DNA of 56,946 bases from Synergistaceae bacterium (lineage in GTDB: Bacteria; Synergistota; Synergistia; Synergistales; Synergistaceae). The stretch is from assembly GCA_031268885.1 (NCBI GenBank), contig JAIRWR010000076.1, positions 1 through 56,946 of the forward strand, written 5' to 3'. Made by a program: the position numbers and the translations under genes. Shown here piece after piece: positions 9,165-17,456 of the stretch; position 1 is the first letter of the stretch; the number at the start of each line of letters is the position of its first letter. The notes under the pieces were generated by a model. That model ran no database searches. It worked only from the letters and a program-made list of their open reading frames with translations, and had not been told where the DNA came from.

Positions 9165-10384
9165 TCTTCCTTAGCCCAGCGCGCGACCATCTCGGCTAAT
9201 TTAATCGACGCCCCCCGTTCGTGCGTCAGATCCCAGAAACTCCTCGAGATCTCCTGCAATCTTTCAGGCGATTCGAGCAGCTCTATCGCCCTTTCGGCAA
9301 CATCGTCCGGACCGATCAGACCCCTGACCTCTGGCACTATTGCCCTGCCGGCCATCTTATTCGGCAGGCTGACAAATTTCGTTCTCTCGTTGAGTTTCAT
9401 TATATAGCGCCTCTTCAATGCCCTGAACCCGGGAAACCAGAGCGGCAATAGCCCGGGCAGGCCATCAAGCGGGTATTCGTCGGCTCTGTCCAGCGGAAGC
9501 GCCATTATGAACGGAACGTAGAGCGCGGCGGCTTGAAGATTATTGGTTCCAGGAACCACGATTGCCAGTTTCGAGCAGTTCAAGACCTCGAGAGTCCTGT
9601 CGCGAACCACCTCCGCCCATCGGCTGCCGCCGATATCGATAGCGTGAACCCTGGTCTCTCCCTTGAAGCGGATGCCAGCGGAGATAAGGACATCTCTCAA
9701 CAGATCCTCCTGGACGGTTGCCGCAAGAGGGAAAAAGACCCTGTGGTCTTTGAACCTCTCCGTTATCTTCGAGGCCGCGCTGACGAAAAATGGCATCCCG
9801 TAGCGGTATTCGATGGGTCTGCTGCCGGTCAGAAATGCTATTACAGGTTCATCCGGAGTCAGACGCAGGGATTCCCTCGTCTCCTCCTCGCTCTCCCTCA
9901 ACACTACGCTGTCGATGGCTATCTCTCCAATGCGTTCATACCTGCCAGCGTCAATATTCGCGGACACAAATCTCTCTTCCGCGTCCCCGTCAGGCAGCAG
10001 GAACATGTTTACTAACCTCCTCCAGCGGGGAGCGGAGGAGTATGCCCATAGCGGAGAGGAGAGACGGCGCGAAAGATAGATGGAGAAGAGGAGGTCTCCT
10101 CCCATGTGCAGGATAAGCCGTTTTGTCCTCTCCTCGCCGGCGCGTTCAGAGAGCAGTTCTCCTATCTTCCCTATGCGAACGCACCTGTCCGCGCCCGAAT
10201 CCTCTCCTAGCGACAGCTCGGCGCCGCTCGCGTATTGGCATGGCAGTATCACGAGAGTGATCCTGCTGTTCCATATTCTCGGCCTTATCTCACGCACAAC
10301 CGGAACCACCCGCCCAGCTATCTCCCCGGGCGAGTTTGCGGTGATGAAAAGATCAAGTTTTACGTTGTTCTTTTCCTGAATCAC
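9161..10384 (-). CDS. LpxB-like glycosyltransferase (lipid-A-disaccharide synthase-related)
   Basis: A 407-residue protein with the layout of glycosyltransferase family 19: N-terminal LFITANSPGEIAGRVVPVV, resembling the LpxB GExSGD start, a central FLTGSRPIEYRYG loop equivalent to the PGSR motif, and PGTNNLQAAALYVPFIM near residue 290, equivalent to the donor-binding segment. It is diverged from classical LpxB, so the sugar substrate is uncertain; a role in the outer envelope is plausible. The start is GTG with a weak ribosome site (GGGAAG). The 142 bp before it hold no convincing gene. Confidence 0.75.
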   Translation of the reverse strand: MIQEKNNVKLDLFITANSPGEIAGRVVPVVREIRPRIWNSRITLVILPCQYASGAELSLGEDSGADRCVRIGKIGELLSERAGEERTKRLILHMGGDLLFSIYLSRRLSSPLWAYSSAPRWRRLVNMFLLPDGDAEERFVSANIDAGRYERIGEIAIDSVVLRESEEETRESLRLTPDEPVIAFLTGSRPIEYRYGMPFFVSAASKITERFKDHRVFFPLAATVQEDLLRDVLISAGIRFKGETRVHAIDIGGSRWAEVVRDRTLEVLNCSKLAIVVPGTNNLQAAALYVPFIMALPLDRADEYPLDGLPGLLPLWFPGFRALKRRYIMKLNERTKFVSLPNKMAGRAIVPEVRGLIGPDDVAERAIELLESPERLQEISRSFWDLTHERGASIKLAEMVARWAKED

Positions 10385-10525
10385 GTTGTCTTCCCGCTGA
10401 GAGTCCGGATCCGGCAGAGACTCGGAGTTATAGTAAAAGACCCGAAGGATGAAGATTCAAACCCAGATCGTATCCGCATTTCAAAACAGCCAACCTCCGC
10501 TTCCGCCATTTGATCAACGCTTCCC

Positions 10526-11158
10526 TTAATATCTGGGCCAGAATGGGTTGAGGCGTTTCTCGTCGCCAATGGTTGTCCAGGGACCGTGCCCTGGGAAAAC
10601 GGCAAGAGAATCGGCGAAGCCGGAGAGTTTGCCCAGCGATTCTATTAGAATTCCCTCGTCCCCTCCAGGCAAGTCGGATCTGCCTATGCTACGGGCAAAC
10701 AGAGTGTCGCCCGAGAGCAACAGAGCTTCGCTTCCCTCTGTGACGTAAAAACAGCATCCTCCCGGCGTGTGCCCTGGAGTATGAATTACCTTTATATTGA
10801 GGCTGCCAAGTGATATCAGGTCACCGTCTTTCAGCAGGCGATCCGCGGAGCCGAAGCGCACCGGATTCCCCATGTCGTCTGAGAGGTTTCTCTCCGCGCT
10901 TGTAAGGCAGTCGGCATCTTCGTGATGAATCGCAACTCCATCCGCGGCTAATCCGCGGATCTCCCCCACTCCAAATATATGGTCTCCATGCCCGTGCGTC
11001 AGCAGGACCATTCGCGGCTTCAATCCCTTTGTCTTCAGGTACTCCCGCACCTCGCCGGTCGGGCCGCCGGGGTCTGCCACAACCGCGTCGCCGGTCTTGC
11101 CGGAGACCACATAGCAGTTTGTCCAAAGCGGCCCCAGCGGGAAATGTTTCAATTCCAT
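10526..11158 (-). CDS. MBL-fold metallo-hydrolase (glyoxalase II-like)
   Basis: A 210-residue metallo-beta-lactamase fold protein of the short hydroxyacylglutathione-hydrolase-like group. Metal ligands are clear: THGHGDH at residues 54-60, HTPGHTPGG around 133, SGDTLF around 158 and PGHGPWT near 193. It lacks the C-terminal helical domain of true GloB, so it is probably a general thioester or glyoxalase-type hydrolase acting in the cytosol. It follows dtd after 154 bp, an arrangement often seen with rel-dtd. The exact substrate cannot be inferred. Confidence 0.88.
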   Translation of the reverse strand: MELKHFPLGPLWTNCYVVSGKTGDAVVADPGGPTGEVREYLKTKGLKPRMVLLTHGHGDHIFGVGEIRGLAADGVAIHHEDADCLTSAERNLSDDMGNPVRFGSADRLLKDGDLISLGSLNIKVIHTPGHTPGGCCFYVTEGSEALLLSGDTLFARSIGRSDLPGGDEGILIESLGKLSGFADSLAVFPGHGPWTTIGDEKRLNPFWPRY

Positions 11159-11312
11159 GAGATTACCTCCTGTATGTATGATGAGAGATATATCGCCTTA
11201 ACTTAAAGAACGCTCCAGCACAGATATTTCAAGTTCTCGAAAGGAGCGCTTTTAACCGCTCTGACTTCAGGCCTCTCTCCTCAATTCACCGTATCGATGG
11301 AGGACGGATATA

Positions 11313-11774
11313 TCATAATCTGCCCTCCGACAGCTCCGAGCTGTCGAGAATTATCGTAACGGGACCGTCATTTACAATCTCCACAACCATCCTTGCCCCG
11401 AATATTCCGGAGCCTGTCTTTATTTTCATGTCCGCCAGGATATTCAGGAAGAGTTCATATAAGCTCCTCGCGTGTTCCGGGGATGCCGCGCCGGCGTAGG
11501 ACGGCCTCCGCCCCTTCCCGCAATCGGCGTAAAGGGTGAACTGAGACACGGCAAGCACACCCCCGCCGATCTCGAGCAAGGACTTGTTCATCTTGCCGTC
11601 GGCATCATCGAATACGCGCAGGTTTACGGCCTTTTGGGCGAGCGCTCTGACGTCGCGCTCTGTATCAGTAGGAGCCACGCCTATCAGGATGCAGAGCCCC
11701 TCGCCTGTCTCGCCGACCACATCTCCATCCACGCTTACCGACGCCCTTCTGACGCGCTGCAAAACGAGCTTCAT
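11313..11774 (-). CDS. dtd: D-aminoacyl-tRNA deacylase
   Basis: A 153-residue Dtd with the family's normal length. It begins MKLVLQRVRRASVSVDG and carries the active-site SQFTLYAD motif and the C-terminal cross-subunit motif FGARMVVEIVNDGPVT (family consensus GxxxP region). Dtd removes D-amino acids mischarged on tRNA. It lies 9 bp downstream of rel and is very likely co-transcribed with recJ and rel. Confidence 0.96.
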   Translation of the reverse strand: MKLVLQRVRRASVSVDGDVVGETGEGLCILIGVAPTDTERDVRALAQKAVNLRVFDDADGKMNKSLLEIGGGVLAVSQFTLYADCGKGRRPSYAGAASPEHARSLYELFLNILADMKIKTGSGIFGARMVVEIVNDGPVTIILDSSELSEGRL

Positions 11775-11783
11775 CTTACCGTA

Positions 11784-14114
11784 TCACCCTCTTGTTATCT
11801 CCATCATACCCTTGATAGAGTTTATCCTCGCAAAGATCCTATACAGATGTTCGAGGTCCCACACCTGAAGGTCTATGGCAAGCCTCGCCCGGGTTCCGTT
11901 GACCACGTTGCCCCTAATATTGACTATCAATCCGTCTGTTTGATGTATCGCCTGTCCAAGGTCCGCGAACAATCCAAGCCTGTCCGACGCTTCGACTTTT
12001 ATTCTCGCCGTATAGCGTATGTCACGCTTTTTTCCCCACTTCACGAGGATCTTCTTGTCATCCGCTGCCCTCTCCAGGTTCGCGCAGTCGCTCCTGTGAA
12101 TCGTTATGCCTCTGCTGTGCGTCACGCTCCCCACTATCTTATCCCCCGGCACCGGACAGCAGCACATCGCGAGGTTTACGAGAACTCCATCCGCTCCATC
12201 GACGACGACAGCCGAGTCGATCTCCTTGGCCGTCTTTGCCGCTTGCTTCGTCTGAGCGGGCTGTTCTATCCTCTCCTTCATATGGCTTTCAATCCGCGAC
12301 ATGACGCCAGAAGCGGTCTGATGCGCGTTTCCGATGGAGACTATGAGATCCTCTACCCCGGCGTAACCGAGATCGTTCGAGACTTGGCTCATGAGATGCG
12401 TGAGCGAGTCGACAGTACGTCCCTCTCCGGGGTACCGCCTTTGAATCTCCCTGAAGAGGAGATCTCTCCCGCGCTCTATCTTATCTTCCCGATCCGACCT
12501 GTCGATCTGACGAAAATATGATCGTATTTTATTTCGTGTCCTGTTCGATTTCGCTATCTTCAGCCAATCGCGCGATGGTTTGCCCTGCGGAGAGGTCAAT
12601 ATCCGGACGATGTCGCCATTTTGCATGACGTAATCCATCGGCACAATGCGCCCGTTTACCATGGCGCCGACACACTTGTTGCCTATCTCGGTGTGCACCG
12701 AATACGCGAAATCAATCGGCGTGGATCCGTTGGGCATGGAAATTACCTTGCCCTGCGGCGTGAATACAAAGACCTCTGTAGACAGGACATCCGTCTTGAT
12801 ATGCTCCAAAAAGTCAGAGGGTCCGGATGATTCCCCCTGGGTCTCCAGCGCCTTTCGAATCCAGGCAAGCTGGAGGTCTATGTCATCCGCGCTTCTCTTA
12901 TTCTCCTTATACTGCCAGTGCGCCGCAATGCCATACTCGGCGAGGCGGTGCATCTCCCATGTCCTAATCTGAATCTCCAGCGGCTCGCCATCAGGACCGA
13001 CCACAGTCGAATGAAGCGATTGATACATGTTCCCCTTGGGGTTCGCGATGTAGTCGTCAAATTGACCGGGTATCGGCTTCCAGAGAGCATGAACTATCCC
13101 GAGAACCTGATAACAATCCGCAAGGCTGTTTACGATCACCCTGAGCGCCATGAGGTCGTACACCTGATCGAGAGAGAGGTTCTTTCGCTTCATCTTTTCA
13201 TAAATGCTGTAGTAGTGCTTCATTCGGCCATTAGTCTGCGCCTTTATATTATCCTCACGCAGACGCTCGCTGAGCGTCTCCATCGCCTTTTTTATGGCGT
13301 TCTCGCTCTCGGGCATTCGCTTGCGAATGCGTCTTTTTATGTCGTAATACATTTCAGGATCTATGACTCGAAAAGAAAGGTCCTCCAGCTCCCGTTTTAT
13401 ATGATAGATCCCCAGCCTGTGAGCCAACGGAGCGTATATCTCCATAGTCTCGGTCGCGATCGCGAGCTGTCTCTCGCGCCTGTGTCCGGTTATAGTGCTC
13501 ATGTTGTGCGAGCGGTCCGCGAGCTTTATCAGGACGACTCTGACATCCTTGGCCATGACGAGGAACATCTTGCGAAGGTTCTCGCCCTGGTAATCCGCGA
13601 GGTTCTTGAATGGCAGCCTGCCAAGTTTAGTAACCCCGTCCACGAGCGTCAGAACGCTATCACCAAAGAGTCTGCCTATCTCGTCAGGAGTCACTTCCGT
13701 GTCTTCGATGACGTCGTGCAGAAGAGCGGCAACCAGGGCCTGTATATCCATCTGTATATCCGAAAGGATAGAAGCCGTGCCAAGAGTGTGTATTATGTAA
13801 GGGTCGCCATTGTGTCTGCGCTGGTTTGAATGGGCATTCGATGAATATACAAACGCATCCCCTAACCGCATCAGATCTTCCTTCTGCAAATACCTGGATG
13901 CCCGGTACCATAATTCCTGCCAAGCAATTCTTACGCTTACAACCCTTTGATCGGCGGAGATCCTTCCGATGTAACTCTCCATAAGGGCGCGCATCGTCTT
14001 ATCGACTCCAACCCTGATCGATGACGGATTCGCGATCAACCTCGGCGGATTCCCGCTCTCAGCCCCACCCCGCTCAACGGCATCAACGCCTTCAATTGCC
14101 TTCCCCTCAGTCAT
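11784..14114 (-). CDS. rel: RelA/SpoT-family (p)ppGpp synthetase/hydrolase
   Basis: A 776-residue long RSH protein. Domains in order: an HD hydrolase (HDVIEDTEVT and KLADRSHNM, about 110-240), the nucleotidyl-transferase synthetase (YYSIYEKMKRKN, DLMALRVIV, DYIANPKGNMYQSLHSTV, about 290-440), TGS (VFVFTPQGKVISMPNGSTPIDFAYSVHTEIG, split here only for description), a zinc-finger-like region with CCCPVPGD, and a C-terminal ACT domain. Hydrolase ligands are present, so it is probably bifunctional. GGGAGCGG precedes the ATG. It sits between recJ (12 bp) and dtd (9 bp). Confidence 0.96.
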   Translation of the reverse strand: MTEGKAIEGVDAVERGGAESGNPPRLIANPSSIRVGVDKTMRALMESYIGRISADQRVVSVRIAWQELWYRASRYLQKEDLMRLGDAFVYSSNAHSNQRRHNGDPYIIHTLGTASILSDIQMDIQALVAALLHDVIEDTEVTPDEIGRLFGDSVLTLVDGVTKLGRLPFKNLADYQGENLRKMFLVMAKDVRVVLIKLADRSHNMSTITGHRRERQLAIATETMEIYAPLAHRLGIYHIKRELEDLSFRVIDPEMYYDIKRRIRKRMPESENAIKKAMETLSERLREDNIKAQTNGRMKHYYSIYEKMKRKNLSLDQVYDLMALRVIVNSLADCYQVLGIVHALWKPIPGQFDDYIANPKGNMYQSLHSTVVGPDGEPLEIQIRTWEMHRLAEYGIAAHWQYKENKRSADDIDLQLAWIRKALETQGESSGPSDFLEHIKTDVLSTEVFVFTPQGKVISMPNGSTPIDFAYSVHTEIGNKCVGAMVNGRIVPMDYVMQNGDIVRILTSPQGKPSRDWLKIAKSNRTRNKIRSYFRQIDRSDREDKIERGRDLLFREIQRRYPGEGRTVDSLTHLMSQVSNDLGYAGVEDLIVSIGNAHQTASGVMSRIESHMKERIEQPAQTKQAAKTAKEIDSAVVVDGADGVLVNLAMCCCPVPGDKIVGSVTHSRGITIHRSDCANLERAADDKKILVKWGKKRDIRYTARIKVEASDRLGLFADLGQAIHQTDGLIVNIRGNVVNGTRARLAIDLQVWDLEHLYRIFARINSIKGMMEITRG

Positions 14115-14126
14115 CGTTCCGCTCCC

Positions 14127-15806
14127 TTACACCTCGTTAAGCACTATCTTCTCAAGCACAAGCTGCAGGCTTTCGAGGTCCCTCCAGAAGTTTATTCTCG
14201 GCTTATATACCCATCCGGATGGGGTGCTGTTCGAGTGAAGCAGATGATCGCCCCAGAAGGCAAGCAGTTCGCGTCCTTCAACGAGAACCTTGACATGGTT
14301 GCCCCTTCTCCCCAAGGGCTCCACACACATCACTCCTTTTTGGGAACAGAAGAGCCTCGGGTGCGGATTGCCGACGCCGAACGGACCCAGGCACTCAGCC
14401 TCTCTCCAGACGTCTATGTCAAGCTCTGCCGGCGACCAGCAGAGGATCTCCTCTTTCTCAACCATGTTATCGGTGTTCGACAGAATATCCTCGAGCTTGT
14501 CGCGAACCATGGCCCAATTGTCTATACTTACGCTGAAACCAGCAGCCATTCGGTGTCCCCCCCAGCTCAAAAGATCACTCGATATGGATGAAAGAATCGC
14601 CTCGGCATCCACTCCCCGCGGAACCCTCAGCGTCCCCCTGACTAGTGTAGGCTGAGCGGGAGCGGCAAGGACAATTGGGGCATCCCGGAGAGCGCATACA
14701 TGACTGGCGACGCTGCTCAAGACGCCCGCCGGCCAGTCTTCTCCGAAGAGCACGTGCGTGTATTTGGAATCCCCAGCCATACCATGTTCGACATCGCTTA
14801 TTATTTTCGTTGACAGATCGCGGCGTCTCTTGTTCAGGTTTATAAGTTTTTGCGCGTGATTTCCAATATCGTGGCTTGGAAAAAAAATTTTCATGGAGAG
14901 GTCCGCCAGCTCCAGCCTTCCCGCGGCGTTCAGACATGGTATGATGCGCATCGACAACAGATCGCTGTCGAGCGAGGATAGATCAAGCTCCATGCCATCC
15001 ACCAGGGCTTGGAGCCCAGGGCGGGGGCTGGTTCTTATCTCGTTTACGCCCTCCTTTACAATAGCTCTGTTTACGGGCGACGACATCGGCACGCAGTCAG
15101 CAATGGTCGCGAGCGCAACGACATCGAGATTGTGAATCAGCCAGTCTCGCGGCGCCATGCCGTTCTTCCACGCCCAACACCAGACAACGCCGGTAGCGCA
15201 AAGCTGACGCCCCAGATCGTTTCCATCCACATGAGGATTGATCAGGGCATCGCTCGCGGCGAGGTCTCCACGGGCGAGGTGATGATCGAAAATTATGACC
15301 GGGATGCCGTATGATCGGGCCATCTCGGTCGCCTCCACATTCTGGGTTCCGCAATCCACTACGACGAGAATGTCACAGGGACAGTTTGACTTCGCTATTG
15401 TCTGTACGACGCCAGGGTGAAATCCATACCCCTGATTGTACCTGTGAGGGATGTAGTAACGCACCCGCGCGCCCTTCAGCAGGGCGAGCTCCATCATGAA
15501 CGTCGTGGAAGCTATGCCGTCAACATCGTAGTCGCCATAGACCACAACGTTACTCCCGCTTCCGATCTTCGACCATAGATCATATGCCTTCTCCGACGCG
15601 CATCCAAGTTCAACCTGCTTCAGCCAGTAATCCAAGTCCGGAGAGATCCATCTTTTACGCCACTCTCGCATTGAGGCGCAATCAGCGCCTCTGAGCCTGA
15701 GCAGAGACGCGACAAATAGAGAACACCCGCACTCCTTCGCTATCCCATTCACGCTTTCGTCCGGTTCCCAGATTCGAAACCGTCCCTCAGAATAGGAAGG
15801 TATCAA
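14127..15806 (-). CDS. recJ: Single-stranded-DNA-specific exonuclease RecJ
   Basis: A 559-residue DHH/DHHA1 phosphoesterase. Motifs: DYDVDGI around residue 95, VVDCGTQN, the DHHLARGD signature near 175, and LNAAGRL; the DHHA1 GGHRMAAGFS motif is near 415. RecJ degrades single-stranded DNA 5' to 3' in recombination and repair. The usual SVDxG motif here reads VVDCG, a small variation that keeps the aspartate. The start overlaps the upstream lapA-like stop by 4 bp. Confidence 0.95.
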   Translation of the reverse strand: MIPSYSEGRFRIWEPDESVNGIAKECGCSLFVASLLRLRGADCASMREWRKRWISPDLDYWLKQVELGCASEKAYDLWSKIGSGSNVVVYGDYDVDGIASTTFMMELALLKGARVRYYIPHRYNQGYGFHPGVVQTIAKSNCPCDILVVVDCGTQNVEATEMARSYGIPVIIFDHHLARGDLAASDALINPHVDGNDLGRQLCATGVVWCWAWKNGMAPRDWLIHNLDVVALATIADCVPMSSPVNRAIVKEGVNEIRTSPRPGLQALVDGMELDLSSLDSDLLSMRIIPCLNAAGRLELADLSMKIFFPSHDIGNHAQKLINLNKRRRDLSTKIISDVEHGMAGDSKYTHVLFGEDWPAGVLSSVASHVCALRDAPIVLAAPAQPTLVRGTLRVPRGVDAEAILSSISSDLLSWGGHRMAAGFSVSIDNWAMVRDKLEDILSNTDNMVEKEEILCWSPAELDIDVWREAECLGPFGVGNPHPRLFCSQKGVMCVEPLGRRGNHVKVLVEGRELLAFWGDHLLHSNSTPSGWVYKPRINFWRDLESLQLVLEKIVLNEV

Positions 15807-16216
15807 TACTGTTCAGTCTCCTTTTCTTTGGACAGACTGTCAAATGACTCCTCGACCGGCTGATACACTGTCTCATCTGCCGTCTCCGGCGGCTCAGCGG
15901 CCAGCTGGCGGTCCGCCGCCTCGTTTGGCGTCATTCTTATGGCTGAAATCAGAGACTTTCTTTCCTCCTCAAGTTCCGCTATTCTCTTATCCTTCTCTTT
16001 GACGACCTTTTTGTTTCTGACGTACGTATCCCAGCTTCCGAACATTGAAGAGATCCACATAATTAGCACTCCGCCGGCGAACAGAATGGCCTCCCAAACC
16101 CCTTGGCGAAACGTCCATGTCGAGAAGAACCGAACCGTGATCTCCTGCGAGTTTTGAATCGAATATATAGCTGTTAACAAAATAGATACTGCTATCGCAA
16201 GGATATGAACTTTCAT
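15803..16216 (-). CDS. LapA-domain inner membrane protein (DUF1049)
   Basis: A 137-residue protein with two predicted membrane helices (about 3-20 and 42-60). They flank a short periplasmic segment containing the QNSQEITVRFF motif typical of LapA/YciS proteins. A charged coiled coil (KKVVKEKDKRIAELEEERKS) and an acidic tail follow in the cytosol. LapA-family proteins take part in lipopolysaccharide assembly or its regulation in proteobacteria; here only the domain is recognised. It is the first gene of the recJ-rel-dtd unit, behind an extended -10 promoter. Confidence 0.85.
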   Translation of the reverse strand: MKVHILAIAVSILLTAIYSIQNSQEITVRFFSTWTFRQGVWEAILFAGGVLIMWISSMFGSWDTYVRNKKVVKEKDKRIAELEEERKSLISAIRMTPNEAADRQLAAEPPETADETVYQPVEESFDSLSKEKETEQY

Positions 16217-16249
16217 GAAATGATCTCCTCTTCAATCATAATTTTGGTA

Positions 16250-16258
16250 ATTATAGCA
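16250..16258 (-). promoter_or_regulatory. Extended -10 promoter of the lapA-like/recJ/rel operon
   Basis: On the minus strand TGC-TATAAT forms an extended -10 element 34 bp upstream of the lapA-like start, followed by a GAGGAG ribosome site. The -35 region is poor, as is common for extended -10 promoters. No other promoter is evident between the genes downstream until dtd. Confidence 0.45.
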
Positions 16259-16409
16259 TATGCGGAGGATAAAGACGAACTTGTAAAGATGAATGTCAAA
16301 GAATCAAGGCTGCAACCGGATTAGCGCGACCCATTATTACCGCGTTATAGCGCGTGTTTTGATTGGCCGGATGGAGATTGAGAAAGATGGGCAAAGACAC
16401 TTCTCGAAG

Positions 16410-16485
16410 TGGCGCCCCCGACAGGACTCGAACCTGTGACCTACTGCTTAGAAGGCAGTTGCTCTATCCATTGAGCTACAGGGGC
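16410..16485 (-). tRNA. tRNA-Arg(UCU)
   Basis: A complete cloverleaf on the minus strand. The acceptor GCCCCTG pairs with CGGGGGC, the T arm is ACAGG-TTCGAGT-CCTGT, and the anticodon loop is CTTCTAA with anticodon TCT. CCA is encoded (16410-16412). It is the last of three tRNA genes read leftwards. Confidence 0.98.
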
Positions 16486-16525
16486 ATATTGTTGTTGTCA
16501 TCATACGTCATTGTGACTGAAGTAT

Positions 16526-16602
16526 TGGAGCGGGAAACGGGATTCGAACCCGCGACCTACGGCTTGGAAGGCCATCGCTCTAGCCAGCTGAGCTATTCCC
16601 GC
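16526..16602 (-). tRNA. tRNA-Gly(UCC)
   Basis: The acceptor GCGGGAA pairs with TTCCCGC, the T arm is GCGGG-TTCGAAT-CCCGT, and the anticodon loop CTTCCAA gives anticodon TCC. CCA is encoded at 16526-16528. It lies 23 bp after tRNA-Pro and 40 bp before tRNA-Arg. Confidence 0.98.
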
Positions 16603-16625
16603 AACCTTATCTCGTCATTATACAC

Positions 16626-16703
16626 TGGTCGGGGTGAAAGGATTTGAACCTTCGACCCCCTGCGCCCAAGGCAGGTGCGCTAACCAGACTGCGCTACACC
16701 CCG
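16626..16703 (-). tRNA. tRNA-Pro(UGG)
   Basis: The acceptor CGGGGTG pairs with CACCCCG, the T loop is TTCAAAT, and the anticodon loop TTTGGGC-type arrangement centres on TGG. CCA is encoded at 16626-16628. It is the promoter-proximal tRNA of the cluster. Confidence 0.98.
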
Positions 16704-16787
16704 ACATACAAAAAAACCCGCGGAGCCAATTCAATCACCCCAACAGACCCCTCCCGTTACTCACCATCACTCAATCATCACTACGAG

Positions 16788-16816
16788 ATAATATACCAGG
16801 GATCCACATACGTCAA
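16788..16816 (-). promoter_or_regulatory. Promoter of the tRNA Pro-Gly-Arg cluster
   Basis: On the minus strand TTGACG (16811-16816), a 17-bp spacer and TATTAT (16788-16793) form a near-consensus sigma-70 promoter. It would start transcription near 16781, about 80 nt before tRNA-Pro. Nothing else lies between it and the tRNAs. Confidence 0.65.
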
Positions 16817-16904
16817 GGCATCTGAAAGCGCGATTCACTCCAGGAGGCAAGGGGGTCTGGTCTCAAAACTTATCGTAAATACCGATTTTATCCTTCACTA
16901 CTAC

Positions 16905-16925
16905 TCAGGTTCGGACCTGATTTTT
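16905..16925 (+). terminator. Small hairpin followed by five T residues (plus-strand orientation)
   Basis: TCAGGT-TCGG-ACCTGA forms a 6-bp stem with a tetraloop and is followed by TTTTT on the plus strand. No plus-strand gene ends nearby, so it may block antisense reading into the CBS gene, or it may act as a weak end hairpin for the minus-strand CBS transcript. Confidence 0.3.
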
Positions 16926-16965
16926 ACAGAACAAGCTATAACAAGACATAAAATCCGCCGCGAAC

Positions 16966-17430
16966 TCAACTCTCCTCTCCGTCCCCGAAGTTGTTCTGGA
17001 CGAAACCCCTGAGTATCTCCTCCCTGTTCACTATGCCGACAAGAGAGCCATTTTTGATGACTGGCGCCACCCTCACGTTTCGTTTGAAAAGCGCGACGAG
17101 GGCGTTTGAGACGGTTTCATTTTCATCGAATACGAGCGCGCCTTTTGTCATGTAGTTCCGCGCGGGATCGTCTCCCACTCTTTTTACCCTCGCGTTTATC
17201 TTGCCGACATCCGGCGCCGCGAAGTTCTCATCCATATACCCCAGATACCCTGGTATCGCAGCCTTCAGAACATCTCCCTCGCTGAGGAATCCAACAACCC
17301 TGCTGTTGTTGTCCAGCACTGGCAGACCACCCGTCTTGTGCGTCACTATCAGCGCCATCGCCTCAAGTAGTGGGGTCTCCTCCGAGAGAGACGTCAGGTC
17401 CCTTTCCATTATGTCCCTAACCAACATCAT
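16966..17430 (-). CDS. Tandem CBS-domain protein
   Basis: A 154-residue protein made of two CBS domains (about 1-60 and 88-148). These appear as the paired patterns RDIMERDLTSLSEETPLLEA...GGLPVLDNNSRVVGFLSEGD, split here by a gap, and ARNYMTKGALVFDENETV...VRVAPVIKNGSLVGIVNREE. Stand-alone CBS pairs sense adenine nucleotides (AMP, ATP or similar) and regulate a partner. It lies 26 bp downstream of the PfkB-family gene and is probably co-transcribed with it. The partner is unknown. Confidence 0.9.
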   Translation of the reverse strand: MMLVRDIMERDLTSLSEETPLLEAMALIVTHKTGGLPVLDNNSRVVGFLSEGDVLKAAIPGYLGYMDENFAAPDVGKINARVKRVGDDPARNYMTKGALVFDENETVSNALVALFKRNVRVAPVIKNGSLVGIVNREEILRGFVQNNFGDGEES

Positions 17431-17456
17431 AGACTCCCTCCATTCACAATGTCCGG

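Noticed and set aside
11209-11250. Possible terminator between dtd and the MBL-fold gene
   Set aside because: Only six base pairs with a long loop, and no good T run on the minus strand.
16396-16412. Terminator directly after tRNA-Arg
   Set aside because: The palindrome CACTTCTCGAAGTG has a loop too small for a stable RNA hairpin and overlaps the CCA end.
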